Position numbers and translations under genes: made by a program
Shown here: one piece after another, positions 41,915 through 53,869 of the stretch
Layout: the number at the start of each line of letters is the position of its first letter
Position numbering within the stretch: the stretch's first letter is position 1
The notes under the pieces: model-generated
Seen by the model: only the letters and a program-made list of their open reading frames with translations
Told to the model about the DNA's origin: nothing
Database searches by the model: none
DNA from: Phymatolithon calcareum
Lineage: Eukaryota; Rhodophyta; Florideophyceae; Hapalidiales
NCBI GenBank assembly: GCA_977006965.1
Contig: OZ345377.1
Coordinates: 1,364,001 to 1,428,000 of the forward strand
DNA: 64,000 nt
Direction: 5' to 3'

Positions 41915-42905
41915 TAATTGAAATTGGTGACATTTGGATACCGAGTCACTGCGGAGTCCCGAAAAATGAGGCTGCTGATGAGCTCGCGCGCCAGGAAATC
42001 TCGGAATCAAGCCTGCTATCACATCAAGCGGTACCTCTCCCCATGGAAGCGGCACGATCTATTATCAAACCGGCTTGTAGAAGCAAACCAATTACCATCC
42101 CGACACTCCCGGAAGACCTACAAATCTCACATAGGGGGGCTGAGGTAATACTCCACCAGCTCATAACTAATTGCTGTCCAATCGTCGCCAGCTTTCACCA
42201 TGGACACAACGAGAATGAGCCACTTCCTCAAGACCCAATGTGCAAGAAATGCCTGTATGGTGTGAAGGAAACTGTGGAACATATCCCTACTATTCCGAAT
42301 GACCACTGCAGTGGTAATTTGAACTTTGGCGGGGAATTCGAACCATTCCGAATGTTTTAGGTGGTTTTGGCGCCCGAAAAATGACCGTTCATAAATAAAT
42401 ATTGCACAAACCATGTTTTTTCATAATTGTGATAACTATGTGCCTTTTAAACGACCAGTGTAGTGATCATTTGAAGTTTTGCGCCGAAACAGACAACTAA
42501 AGTAGGCACAGATGCTCGGCACTGCCAGGTCTCTAGTTCAAGATTGGGGCCGTTTTTTGCTAAACGGACTTCGCGAGCGGATAGAACAAGTCACAAGCTA
42601 GAATCCCTGTTCATTTCATGCTCAACAATGAATTTTGGATGAATTTGTGACACAAAATAGAAAATGACCACTACAGTGGTCATTTTTTCCAATAGTAGGG
42701 ATATGATCCTACATTGTTTGGGTCGGGCTGTTAGTCGACGGAAACTCATCGGCAGAGTTCGGAGCAAAACGGTAGAAGATCTGTGCAGAGAAAAATCAGT
42801 AGCGATAATCCAATATTTGAACGAAGAGAACTTGCTCAAGAGCAAGTTTAGGCGTTAACTTAAAAATTGACGTCATCTGCAAAAAAGAAAGAAAGAAAGA
42901 AATTG
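41915..42905 (+). mobile_element. LINE-type retrotransposon with RNase H, 3' fragment, interrupted by a MITE
   Basis: 41915–42282 encodes an RNase H end (WIPSHCGVPKNEAADELARQ) and the zinc-like tail CKKC…KETVEH. The frame resumes at 42703 as ILHCLGRAVSRRKLIGRV and stops near 42858, then an A-rich (GAAA)n tail follows to ~42905. Removing 42284–42701 and one TA rejoins the two parts in the same frame (…VEH + MILHC…). This order (RNase H, CxxC…H, C-terminal helix, simple tail) fits an I/Jockey-type LINE. 5'-truncated and dead. Confidence 0.78.
42284..42701. mobile_element. MITE with TA target duplication and hairpin-bearing ends
   Basis: 418 bp. Left end TCCCTACTATTCC, right end the inverse (…AATAGTAGGGA), flanked by TA on both sides (42282–42283 and 42702–42703), as for Tc1/mariner-type non-autonomous elements. 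Just inside each end sits a palindrome with core AATGACCACT(GC/AC)AGTGGT; the copy at ~42661–42684 is nearly perfect, and a third degenerate copy is near 42457. No coding capacity. Confidence 0.85.
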
Positions 42906-42929
42906 GTGACCCATGATGGTCGTGCTTTT

Positions 42930-45274
42930 TTGCGTTGCTTGAATTGCTTCACCCGATTCTTTCTGACTTTGCGCCACCTTTTTATGCATGTTCTCGATTG
43001 AATATTGAAGTGTGATAATCTCCAGAAATTGCAAAGCCCTTGCCTTTTTAATGCTTCTAATCTTTCCAGTCCTTGTATTCCCCGGGATTAGAACGAATAT
43101 CATACGGAAAATTGCTGGTGGTTCTTTGAGTACAATTAATGGTGCCGTAGTCCACGTTACATTTGAGTTAGACGCAATAAACCCATACTCCTATGGCTTG
43201 GAACCATATTTGAACATGAAATCGCGTTGATCTGCTGTGTATCGCCTCTGTTTGCACATCGCTGGTATGGTGCAGGGCTTCAATATGGCTTTCATCGGTT
43301 CGACTTTAGCAGGTGGGTCATTTCCAAGGCGTAATCTGAAAAGATCTCGATACGTTTCTAGCATGCCGCTTAACGTCTCCTATCCAGATTTTGTCAGCCC
43401 TACTTCCGCTTTTTTAGGCACTATTTTGGCCATAGCTTCGTCCACCTCTTCCTTGCATCGGTACTAAATTCCAACTAATCTTCATCATTGTCAGATCCGT
43501 CATCGTGATCATAACCTGCCCTGTCGGAATGATATACTCCATCTGACATGATTCTCGCATTAAATCCTTCAAGATACTGTTTTTCATCGAGATGACCCTT
43601 AGCTCGCACAACTCCTTCATATCGATCACTTGCTGCTTCAAGGACGCCTTTTGATCAAGTCCAAGTGACACGAATGACTAATTCAGGGCTGATTGAGCTG
43701 GTGGGAGTTGTGTATTTTCGATATTACTCTTTGTTTATTTACTTGTTATCAATCGTTGGTTATATGTCTCCCTCCGGTCCGCCAGTTGGATTCGAAGCGG
43801 GGCTTATATAGATATTTCCTATTTTAACTATCATAACTTATCTGCACGGAAATTGCGCATTCCATTTCTCTAGATGTTTCTACAAAGTTCCCTTCGTGCT
43901 CCAGAACTATCTAGAAAGATCCTATTAGTTTCTAGATGTTTCTAGAGAGTTCTATTCGTGTTTCAGATACATCTAGAAAGTTCAAATGTTTTTCTAGATG
44001 TTTCTACAAATATTTCATGAAAAGAAATCTAGAAAGTTTAGACAAAATGACGGTAAATTACTATTACAGCTTTCTACAATACAGAAACTTTGGTATCATA
44101 CATACTGCGTTTTTCTGATTGCTACACCAAGTGCTTCGAGTATTGGTCGTCCAAGTATAGAGGCTCCTCAACCTCTTCATCTGCAACCTGCCGCACAAAT
44201 TCTCGTATTGTAAGCGTCTTTGCATGATGTAGAAATAGTTCTATAGTAACCTTCGTCTCCTTACTCAAAGTTCACAACAGCGCAGAAACTTCGAAGAAAA
44301 CGGGCATTTGAGCTTCCCAATTGCACGACACGACTGGAAATATTGAACGGGACAAACGACATGCTTGACAAAGCTCTTCTCTGTACCTCTACAGAGGTAT
44401 TTCGCGCAACCTAGATGCCAAGACAAATGTAAATGCAAGAAGGCAGAAGAACGCAAAAGAAGAATGGGATGCATATCTCCCTCCTACAGCAGCTGGAGGG
44501 GAAAGCCGGTGTCCTCCTCAGCCCATCAAGGACGAGCTACCGCCATTTCTCATCCCCAAAAAATCGAAGCAAAGGGCTGCTTTGCACGCACTCGATATTT
44601 CACCGCTTCAAATACTTATGGCAAGAGCAGGCAAGAAACGAAATGCCGAACTAGATGAAGCTCTCAAGAGTATTTCGAACTTAAAGCCCAAACAAAGACT
44701 TTCCGATATTCAAAAAGAGATGCTGAAAATGGCAGTTGATACTGGCCAAAGAAAAAGTCCGAAATGAACTACTTAAATGAGAACGTAAGCGAAGGATTGT
44801 AGCGCAACGAATTTCTCTCAGGTGCAATGATAATTGACAAAGGGAGCTTCAATTAAACAGAAATCCAATTCAATCCTTAGGTTCCTTCGCTAAGTTGGTT
44901 GCTACTGCCAATCCATATTTCCGTTCATTTTGGAACCTCTTCGTTTCAATTCGGGACCTGGTTTCCGTTAACGTTTCGTAAATGTCCGGGGGCATACGAT
45001 TGATATCCGATCCCTCATCCGCACAAATAATTCATGTCTCCAGTCCCCCAAATCTTGCCTTTATGAGAGTGGTATTTTTGGATACTAGTCGCTTTTCTGG
45101 CTTGACACTTCTTCGTGCCTTTCCCGTACTCTTCTTCTTCGTATGTTCCTCCAGTAACAGTTTCTTCTCATATACCTCGCAATCGTCACAGTCGCTTAGA
45201 AAATGATTATTTCCTTTGGTGTGACACGGAGAATTAAGACATACAGGAATCCATTTCTTTAGTTTAGTGTCCAA
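42930..45274 (-). mobile_element. Ty3/gypsy-like retrotransposon remnant
   Basis: On the minus strand, in order: a gag-type zinc knuckle (CLNSPC…HFLSDC, CX4CX6HX4C, ~45240–45180); an aspartic-protease-like piece (ADEGSDINRMPPDIYETL, ~45020–44960); and the start of reverse transcriptase at 43455–43080 (LETYRDLFRLRLGNDPPAKV, CKQRRYTADQRDFM, then TTAPLIVLKEPPAIFRM). One TAG lies inside the RT piece and the region between protease and RT is scrambled, with a plus-strand frame at 44582–44767 of unknown origin. LTRs were not found. Dead. Confidence 0.65.
43868..44045. repeat. Imperfect direct repeats built on TTCTAGATGTTTCTA
   Basis: Three units of about 60 bp begin at ~43870, ~43930 and ~43993, each with TCTAGATGTTTCTA followed by CTAGAAAG. 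The TTC/GAA half-sites resemble the spacing of heat-shock elements in places (GAAAGTTC), but this is weak. Confidence 0.6.
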
Positions 45275-46062
45275 TTGGAATCCAGATGTTTACGTTTTCT
45301 TCTCTGTTGATGGTGGACCCTTAGGTCTCATGCTTTCTGCCCTTCGGTATATCTCTGCTTCTTTGCAAAAGAACTTGATATTGGCCCTCCTTCAATCCTT
45401 TTTGATATTCGATGTGCCTTTCCATTACTTTCCTCAAATTTGTTGGGAATACCTAATCATGCATGAGGACTATGGCTTTTTTGGATACTTTTTCTTGAAG
45501 TTCGGGTACCTAGCTTCTTCTAGACTTCAGAAGAATTCTGTGGAAAATTCCAGAATCCTTCCCTCCGCTTGTACGCCGTGCATTTGAATTCGAAGACTGT
45601 GGAAGCCTTCTCTATGATTTCCAAGTGTCCATCTCGCCTTCATTCTTTTTCAACAAACCTTCAATATATTTTGAACATCATTCGATGTCAGTGCTCCAGT
45701 TGACTTTGATCTTGATATGTCATTTAACTTCCCTAGGAAGAACATGGACTCGAGAAGGCTCCTATTGATTGACACCGTGTATAATTCCACCGTCATCGGC
45801 GTGACTTCCTTCTTCTCGTTGACCTCATCTTCGTACTATGCTCTCTCCTTCAAAAACTTTGTCACAACTTTGAGTCGAGACTCTGTAGTTATAGGTGACT
45901 AACGGATTGGAATAGCTCGGCAGTTGGTTGTCGATCGGTGAGTTCCAAAGACAAAAGAATTCCACTTTCCATGGCTAGTTGTTCATCCATTTCCAAATCA
46001 AACTCGAACAAGCTTCCTCTTAACACTCAAACATTCTCCTGCATGAAATAATTTCTGCAATT

Positions 46063-46408
46063 GGATAAGATTGTGTTTATCTTGAAAATGAGTCCATCAT
46101 TGCGTGTCTACACGCGTAAGTAGTTTCCGCGTGCTTCTGTGATTTTATATTGCAAGACGAGACAATTAGCATTGCTTTGTATGTTCGCTAGCGTCAGCTG
46201 TTCACGATTCGCACCTACTCAAAACGGCGGCAATCGCCGATTTCAGATAAAAAGTGACCAGAGTCGCTGAGTCAAATTTATCATAAATACCTTTGGCAAA
46301 AATTGGAGTTATTCGTGAGTTTGGAGCTAGTCTGTAGTGTAAATCTTGAGATTGTCATGACTCTCCGGACGTGTAACCCTAGTTAGAGATACACGTGGAT
46401 AGAGAACT
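46063..46408 (+). repeat. Dispersed repeat family, copy 2, probable 5' LTR region of the copia-like remnant
   Basis: Holds both blocks of the family described at 40572, in the order GGATAAG…CATTGCGTGTCTACAC (46063–46113) then GAGATTGTCATGACTCTCC…GTGTAACCCTA (46341–46408). It precedes the gag start at 46651 by ~240 bp, the place expected for a 5' LTR. Confidence 0.55.
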
Positions 46409-46650
46409 AGATCTTGACATTCGCGGGACCAGCAGTGTCAGCATGTTACATTATGCTGACATTGCTGGGTTCGAGATCCAAATCTTTTTCTTCGTGTAAA
46501 TAAACTTACCGTTGCACCTCTAAGAATTCTCTAAAACCTCAACAACCTTGCTGCTATTCTCCCTGGAGAAGACAGACAGAGAATTCGTACCGATCATTGT
46601 ATTCCGATATGGTAGCACCGGAAAGTTAACCAATACAAAATTTACCAACC

Positions 46651-48546
46651 ATGGACAGAGATTTGGAGGTCATCAAGCTCTCACTTCGCAACAAGCCTCT
46701 AGACTTCATCCACTGGAAAGCTTGTCTTCACCAGTACCTTCACAAGAACGATGCCCATCTGGTCGGGCTCTCCGAGGAACTGGATGACGGGATGACGAAG
46801 AGGACGCTGAACAATGGCTAAAATAGTCCACAAGGCTGAGGCGGACATCGTTTTGTCTCTCGGACTTGCTGCTCAGACTCAAACCCATAAAATAATTGAC
46901 AGTGATGATAAGACGGCCAAAGAACTGAGTGAAGAGATAACCCGTATCTACACCACTTCAAGCACGCAGACCATCCTCAACCTTGGACTCAAGTTCGATT
47001 CTCTCATCTTTGGTGAGAGCAAGAGATGAGACGAACGTATCGCAAACTTTCTGTGGATTTTCGATGAGTTATCTATTGTGGACGAAAGTCAGGGAAAAGG
47101 ACGAAGTCAATAAATTGTTTCGTCCTCTACTTGAAAATTTCGCACTATTGGCCATAGTCTCATCCCTTACTGAGACCAATTCCGAAAAACGTTAAGTAAT
47201 TTGTGCAGTCGCAGATCGTTCGAGCTCTAAACGAGAAAAACGAACACAAACAGTTTCAACCGATCATTGGAACTATCTTCTTCCAGAGCCAATACCGTGG
47301 GCGTTGGACAGGCCGAAATGGCAGAACATTCCGTGAGGGACAAGGTGGGCAAGGTCTACTAGAAAGAGACATTATCAACAGAATCGGGAAGCCATGCTGC
47401 TACTGTGGAAACAAAGAACACTTGCCCGAATTTTTTACGAGGAATGTGGAGATTGCAACCAGAGCTCCTATAAACCCTTCAAATCCAATCGAGGAACAGT
47501 TCTGGACTTCTATATAGGATCTCGCGGCTATAAAGGACGTCGAAAAATGTACAACTGGCAGTCATATCGTGGCCACGACTTTAGAAACGATCACAGAAAA
47601 GTATTGTATACGCATCAATATTTGAACCAACTCGATGAGCATAAAATCAACGGGCAAGCATCAACTAACGACGTGAGCAGATACATTCACCCATCCCGAA
47701 GCAAATTGTTCGTAAACCCATACTTCGCGTAAATTCGATGAATCGTCAGGGACTTTCCGGGCCAACGCAGTGGTTGTATAATTCCGAAGTACTCTGTCAC
47801 GAAAAGTCACACCTCGCGCTCATAGACTCGGGAGCGAAGTACAATTTTCGCCATGTCCTGTTCAATTTCATAAGCTATGTATGCATCGCCAAGCAAAATG
47901 CAGCCGCCGCATTTGACACAACACACATCACATTCAAGGGACTGATATGGATACCGCATGACGAAGGCATGCAATTTGATACATACGATGCCCCGTAGTT
48001 TCACTCAGACATCCTAGCTCTTTGTTATCTTGCGATTCACTAGAATATTCAATTCGCTGATTACTTAGAGAAATACAACGGCTGTTTCTTCCTGTACAAG
48101 AGGACGATGAACGTAGCATGCAAAATTCATTCCATTGACGGGCTTTGCTGCATAAACTTAGAAACCAACGACAATTCTCGAAAAGCGGCAGTATCCATCC
48201 ACAATTCCAAAGGCTATCTCTTGGCGAAAAAAGGATTCATCCTAGCTCACAAAGGTACATGATGCCCGCCGAACGATTTCCTAGTCTTCCGCGTTTTCAT
48301 TCGTCCAATGGTAATTACCTGGATTGTATCCTGTTCATCAACTCAACGTCGAAGAGCTCGTATCTTTGCCCGTTCCGCATTTCGTCAACCCATCCTAATT
48401 AAGGAAATCCGTCTTGGCATATCGGGCCCATTCATTCCAGAGGTGAAGAAAGAGACATATCAGTTCACTTTATTGACGCACTCACGGAGAAGAACGTATT
48501 CAGCTCTTAAGGCAAAAAGCGACTTTTCGTCAGCCCTTGTGGTTTA
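46651..48546 (+). mobile_element. Old Ty1/copia-like remnant: gag, protease and integrase pieces
   Basis: Gag starts at ATG 46651 (MDRDLEVIKLSLRNKPLDF, then HWKACLHQYLHKND) and continues in another frame (EADIVLSLGLAAQTQTH). A zinc-knuckle piece CCYCGNKEHLPEFF is at ~47390, an aspartic protease LALIDSGAKYNF (D-S-G) at ~47816, and an integrase start GPFIPEVKKETYQFTLL…LKAKSDF near 48430–48530. Many stops and frameshifts. Reverse transcriptase is not seen before the nested element, so the copy is truncated or too decayed. Confidence 0.7.
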
Positions 48547-49453
48547 GAAAGCGAAAGTTGAAAATATTTCGCCGAACGTGCTTACAGCATCAAAGCTATT
48601 CGATTGCAGTGTCCCCATATGGAAGGAATTTGTCTACCACCATCGCTTGTCTACTCTCCCTTGAGAAATGGGACTGACAAGAGATTAGCGTAAGAATATT
48701 GGATCCGCGCACTGGTTCTCAAGTTCGGAACAGACTTTCCAGTAAGAGGCTGGGAGGGACGCTGACAGATGCCATCTAGCTCCGCATTGCTCGCCTTCGA
48801 GTAGACTGAACGGTGACGGACCCATTCTGAAGTGACATCTGAACGCAGACATTGACTTCATCAACGTTCTTGAGTTTGGGCGAGCAGGATTTCTTCTCAT
48901 CTAACGCTCTGAAACTGCAGCGCGCAAGCAAGAAGTTATTGCCTCGATCGTCGATGCCGAGTTGAAATGAGCTTGGCGTGGTGCAGACGCAGCGAGAACA
49001 GATATTTGCTGACTTCCGTCGATATTCGAGTTGACAAGTGACATGAAAGTGACCGGCACGTCTTGTAGCTTGTACGAATTAGAATTTGAGTAAGTCGGTG
49101 ATATTTGGGCTTCAATGCGCTGCTCCAAATTCTTAAAGCTTCATTTTTCCACTCTTGATATTGCCAAGATCCATAAAGCCCTGGTATATTTCAATTACAG
49201 CGAGAAATAGGACTCTTTGTGAGCAGCGTTCACACCTGCAGAGAAACCGGCTTCATATTGAATATTTTCTTAAGTTATATTATCGAAAATATCTCTTGCT
49301 CGACTATAGGCGTGGGACTGTAGCTTTATTCCTTGCATGTTTGCAGGTGTCTTGTTGCTGCTTGCTTCAGGAAGTATGTCGTTAAATGGCTTTCGTAGTT
49401 AACAGAGCTTTCATACTGGTATTACAGTCAATCTTTGTTAAATAGATGACCTT
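48547..49453. other. No recognisable gene
   Basis: Minus-strand frames at 48685–48900 and 48901–49128 look moderately protein-like but show no domain or splice signals that join them. Confidence 0.35.
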
Positions 49454-49857
49454 GTGGAACGATTAGATATCAAGCAAACTGAGGATATTCCAGAAGTGCA
49501 TTTGAACAATAAGTCTGAGGACACACGTGTGCAGCGGAGGGACAAGGTGCCGAACCCATTCCGCCAACTGAAGTTGGACCAAGAGCGCATTCATTCAGGC
49601 GCAATGCTCGCTCCACATCGTCGATCGGCACGGCCAACGCCGAGGGCAGTGCACGAATTCACCTTGATAACGGGTGCTGCGCTGGAGTAAATATTGGACA
49701 CGGGGACTGGGAGAGTTCTTTTCACGTGCGACGATTCTGCTTCGAGCATTAGCGCCGCTCCGGCATCGACTTTTTCCTCACACTCGAGGCTCCAGAAAAC
49801 GCCGGTATATCCGAAGTTAGCGTTGACATTATTCCGCGCTTTTTTACCTCGACAAGC
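49454..49857 (+). other. Open fragments that form the insertion target of the copia element
   Basis: Two consecutive frames (49454–49690 and from 49694) end at the target site CAAGC (49853–49857). Beyond the element, 56018–56155 continues in the matching frame (from …PRQA on the left to QAINLNFELEI on the right). Family unknown, possibly part of the older copia-like copy. Confidence 0.4.
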
Positions 49858-50270
49858 TGTTAAATATGTGAAGTCGAAAAGGGATTGTTCGACTGGTATG
49901 AGTAGAATATTATGATTTCGTTTCTATGTGCCTCGTTTTGCAACCGTAGATACAAGTTGAGTAGGCTCCTGTAGCAGGAAACGACCGACGGATGAGTGAA
50001 TGGTGACAATTAATCTCGCACCTGCCGAGCAGCGGACAAATTCTGAAGCCTGGGACCTGACAGGGCATAAGTAGGGGGAAAAAGATTGGGCGACGAAGGG
50101 AAGAGGAGAGACCTCGGGGGAGAGGGACATAAAGCTCTTTTTATTGAGGAAGGTTACATATTGAGTCTGTGGTACGTTCTGCGCGAGCTCGGTGCCTCGC
50201 GAGAGCGTTTGCGATTGCCACTGGCTTCTCGGAGGACAGGGTTCTCCGCCGTGATGCTTGGCCTTTAATA
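49858..50270 (+). repeat. 5' LTR of the copia element
   Basis: 413 bp, begins TGTTAAATATGTGAAG and ends TTTAATA. Contains AAAGCTCTTTTTATTGAGG near 50131, possibly part of the R region. Ends are TG…TA, slightly off the usual TG…CA. Confidence 0.93.
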
Positions 50271-50283
50271 GTTATAGGCCCAG
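50271..50283 (+). promoter_or_regulatory. Primer-binding site, initiator-tRNA anticodon type
   Basis: GTTATAGGCCCAG directly follows the LTR. It is complementary, with one mismatch, to the anticodon stem-loop of eukaryotic initiator tRNA-Met (CUGGGCCCAUAAC), not to its 3' end. This is the half-tRNA priming known for Copia and Ty5. Confidence 0.8.
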
Positions 50284-50332
50284 ACGATCCTGGAAGGTTC
50301 AGCAGGGGCGGACGGTTTCGGTTCAGCAGCAG

Positions 50333-51279
50333 CATGAAGTCCGCCAAGCCGGGAGAGGTTCCCATGTTTGACGACTATGTGAACCCGCTTGTATACCGAA
50401 GACTGCTAGTTGACTAGATTAAGTTTCAGTATCTGTCGTGCAGAGAGTCGTCGAAGAGACTCACGCTTGGTCAGCAGGCGCGATCATCGCCAATATCCGC
50501 GGAAGCGTGGGACAAAGGCTCGGACATGTGTCTGGGATGGTGAGTGCTGAGATGACTCGAGATGAGTTTTCGGAAACTGACGACCACATCCTGCATTTGG
50601 TTGACCCGTTGGACAAAGAGACCGCCTTCATGGACACGGCGAAGGCTTGGAAAGAGCTCATGACAAAGTCGCACGCAAAGAAGCAGAGCTATGATCAGTA
50701 ATGAAGTCAGTACAGTGCGCTGTGTACGCAATACGCATACTCGCACGACACAGCGGCACAATCTCCGGGCGTGCAGGAGTTTCTCGGGTTACTGTGCGTG
50801 ATGAATGCGAAGTTGAACGGCACGGAGTTTAATTGGGTTTTTCAAAACTCTATGGCATACCAAAAGGACGTCCTGAATGCAGCCGACCGGTCCCAATTGA
50901 GGATGGCATGGGCAGTGCACCGCGCGGGACCAGAGTCTGCCGCTGAGATGGAACTGCTGTACCAAGTACAGAGTCCGCGGAAGGTCAGGGCGGCGTGTCT
51001 GCTTCGTCGCAGGAAGCAAGAGCAGGAGCGAGCTCTAGCACTACACTCAGGATTTCAGAGATTGCCTCAGGTATAAGTGTTGAGCTCTCGGATATCAGGC
51101 GCAGAAACGATCGCGCAACGCAGGCGATGGCGGTCCTTGTGTAAAAGTACGAACAGTCGCAGATACGGGAAGACCAGCAAGACACTCCTACTATGGAGGA
51201 AATTAGAGCGGTATGGACAAGCCTAACTGCTAATACTGCATCGATTTCATCTTGCGAATCTGATTCAAAGACGTTGTGG
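50333..51279 (+). pseudogene. copia gag, broken
   Basis: Starts at MKSAKPGEVPMFDDY (50333) and is interrupted by a stop at 50415. Continues as VSGMVSAEMTRDEFSETDD (~50530) and GVQEFLGLLCVMNAKLNG (~50768). At least three stops or shifts. It encodes the remains of the capsid protein. Confidence 0.7.
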
Positions 51280-52236
51280 ATACTATTTCTGATGGTTCGC
51301 ATCTGGGAGGAGTTGCTAGTCCTGCACGTTTGCGACTCGAGGCTCCAGCCAAAGACCCCCCGATTTTAAGTATGGACTCCGTTCGTATCATATGTCGGAG
51401 ACTTGACCACGGCGACAGAGCGGCGGGAGATAGAACCACTCAAACTACGTTTGGAAAAGTGGACCCAATGCTAGAATCCGCGCTGGCGAGTGACGATATC
51501 CCAGCTTTAAAATGCTGGATATGCGAAAGAAACCACTTCGCCTACGAAAGGTCGGAGTGCAAAAAGGCATTGGAAGCGAGGTCAAAGAATCAGGGAAGTT
51601 CCGGTGGTTTCCCTGGAGCTCGATCCAAAAATTCAGCTGGTGGGAAACCGAAAATTCCTCCCGCTGGAAATCTGTTTAAGAAACCCACTGTGTCACGAGC
51701 TGATTTACCCGACACCATATCTACATCGAAATCGGTGCTTTTGTCGAATCGGACACTGGGATTACATGAAAACTGTGCACTTAAGTGGACAGTGGCCCTA
51801 CAGGGCCTAAAGAACTTCTTGACGCTGTGCGAAGATCTGGGATTAAAGCCCGTTTTACAACCCAGACGGGATGTAGATTGCACATCGCACTCGTTCGGTA
51901 CGAAGGGGAACAGCTCTGTTCCTCAGGATATGATTGGGCGATGTGTGTTCCCATTGCCAGTTGGACGCGGAAATGGTTGCCCATATCAGCGATGGTCGTC
52001 GACGGAGATGTGCCGTTCATGTTGGGGAAGGATTCCCTTCGAGAACACGACGCAGTAGAATCGCATGGAAAGGCATGGCTACAGATGATTGTGTGGACAG
52101 GCAGGTGCGTTTCGAAACACCTGTCAGTAAGCACGATGGTCACGCCTCAATCATGCACAATGTCGCTGAGCTGCTCATTGTTAACCATGGTAATTTCGCG
52201 AAAAGTGACGCGGAAGTAGAACCTCTCATTCAATAG
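51276..52236 (+). pseudogene. copia nucleocapsid/protease region, broken
   Basis: A Cys/His motif CWICERNHFAYERSEC (~51513, degenerate CCHC knuckle) is followed by Ser/Lys-rich linker, then, in another frame, VVDGDVPFMLGKDSL (~51992), which fits the end of a retroviral-type aspartic protease. The active-site D-[ST]-G is not clearly preserved. Confidence 0.6.
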
Positions 52237-52319
52237 ATTCACAACAGAACGCATCTTCACGTGAAATCAATGGAGCAATTTCTGCGAAGATCAGGCGCTT
52301 GGAAACCGGTAATGCGAGG

Positions 52320-53627
52320 GCTCATTAAGCAGATCGTGGGAAAATGTCATTTCTGCCTTCGGTGTGGTGACCCGGAACCGAGCAAAAAGTTTAGTCTATG
52401 AAAGCTACACAAAGAATTAAACGACAGGGTTTGTTTTGATATCATGTAGTGGCAAGGTCGTGTTATTCTACATTTGGTAGACTACGCTACCGGTTTTTCC
52501 GAGCTGAGCGCCATTTCGTCGAGAGAACTGCCCTACATTGTGGCGTCCAACGCCACTATCATACCCTCCATTTCCTAGAAGACTAGCTCCCTTCAAATTG
52601 TCATTACAGCTTGCATTTACAGTAAGCCCTTACATATAGCATTATAGTCATTACAGTACGGTAGGATTCGATGCGTACTTACACCATGAAGTATCACCAA
52701 GGGCAAACCCTAGAACCGCTGCTTACAGCTTACAGGTGCTTTCAATGTAAGCACTACAGCGGCGCCTGCGGCGGGCTATTATCATATTGCCAAGTCATCT
52801 TTGATCTAATTCTTTTTCTATAAAGGTTGCCGCTTCGCGGCGCCCTCGGCGTTTTGCCAGGGAACAACCCGACCACAGTCAGTGTGCCAACTTGTACGTT
52901 TAACAACCCCACACACATCATGCAAGTAATACAGAATATCTGGCTGCTAGGACATGGCACGCCTGTGCAGCTGATCGGAGATATGGAGTTCGACATGTCT
53001 GTCATGCAAAAATGGGCTCACCAAAACTGCATTCAATTCAACGCGCTTTCAGCCAGGAGACACAATAAGGCGGGGGCGGTTGAACGTAAGAACCGCGTTG
53101 TCAAAGACGTACTTGAAAAACTAGGCGTCGGCAGGAAATACAAGGGTAGGTCGTTGAAAGATCGATTGGCTGCGGCATGTTATATTAGCAACATCATGAA
53201 CGGGAACAGTAACGCGTCATCATTTGAGCTTGAAAGAGGATACGCAACTTCCATTGAGGGAACTGAACAAAAATTGCTACCTGAAAAGTACCGCGTGGCC
53301 TACAAGGAGATTTGCGCACGGCGGCTTCTTGCAAAAATTTTGAAGGCTCGCCCATCGAAGAAACGCTCAATGGACATTGTAGTCGACGATTCTGTTCTGA
53401 TTCTAGTCCCAGGAGGGGACAGACCACGGGATAGACGGATGGAGGCGAAGATCGCTTCTGTTCGCCAAGATGGATCTATTGTTTGTGGTGCGGGTCGGAA
53501 CGCGAAGACGATCGCCTCTGAGGATGTCCGAACGATACCAACGAATTCAATCGCTGCATCTGTAATTCGCGCCCGACACGGTATTCCAGGTGCTAGACAT
53601 GAACACAATCGAGGTGAAGAGGAGTAA
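52320..53627 (+). pseudogene. copia integrase, split by an extra block
   Basis: Cys pair HFCLRCGD (~52350), then LVDYATGFSELSAISS (~52475, first catalytic Asp). After an abnormal ~500 bp the second Asp appears in LIGDMEFD (~52972), and the Glu in NKAGAVERKNRVVKD (~53064). The C-terminal part is open to 53627. Normal spacing between the first two Asp residues is about 60 codons, here ~165. Confidence 0.8.
52590..52880. other. Extra ~280-bp block inside integrase, unknown origin
   Basis: Rich in TTACAG/CTTACA repeats (TCATTACAG twice) and ends in a GC-rich hairpin (GGCGCCTGCGGCGG…CGCGGCGCC, ~52760–52841). No coding similarity. Probably a SINE or MITE-like insertion; its exact ends are not seen. 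Confidence 0.5.
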
Positions 53628-53869
53628 GATTATGAGGACTGTGATAGCAGCAGCAGTCATGAAGATAGCGATACATCTGCCCCTGACGACGAGATACCCG
53701 AGACGGCGGATTCTACTACTGATACAGTTGTAGGTGCGCCTGATTCTGGCGTTCCGCCAGCTTTTGCGGTCCAGGCAGTGTATCCGCCAGCTGCACCAGT
53801 TGGAGAACAGAACAATCAGATCAAGCACCACGCCGTTCCGGACGGATTCGAAAACCCAATCCGAGGTAC

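Noticed and set aside
44582-44767. Plus-strand frame with Lys/Glu-rich helix-like sequence
   Set aside because: Reading frame upstream is ambiguous and it lies inside the gypsy remnant on the other strand. Not supportable as a gene.
46479-46492. GGGTTCGAGATCC as a tRNA B box
   Set aside because: Spacing within the box is off by one and no cloverleaf can be drawn upstream. No tRNA gene found in the window.
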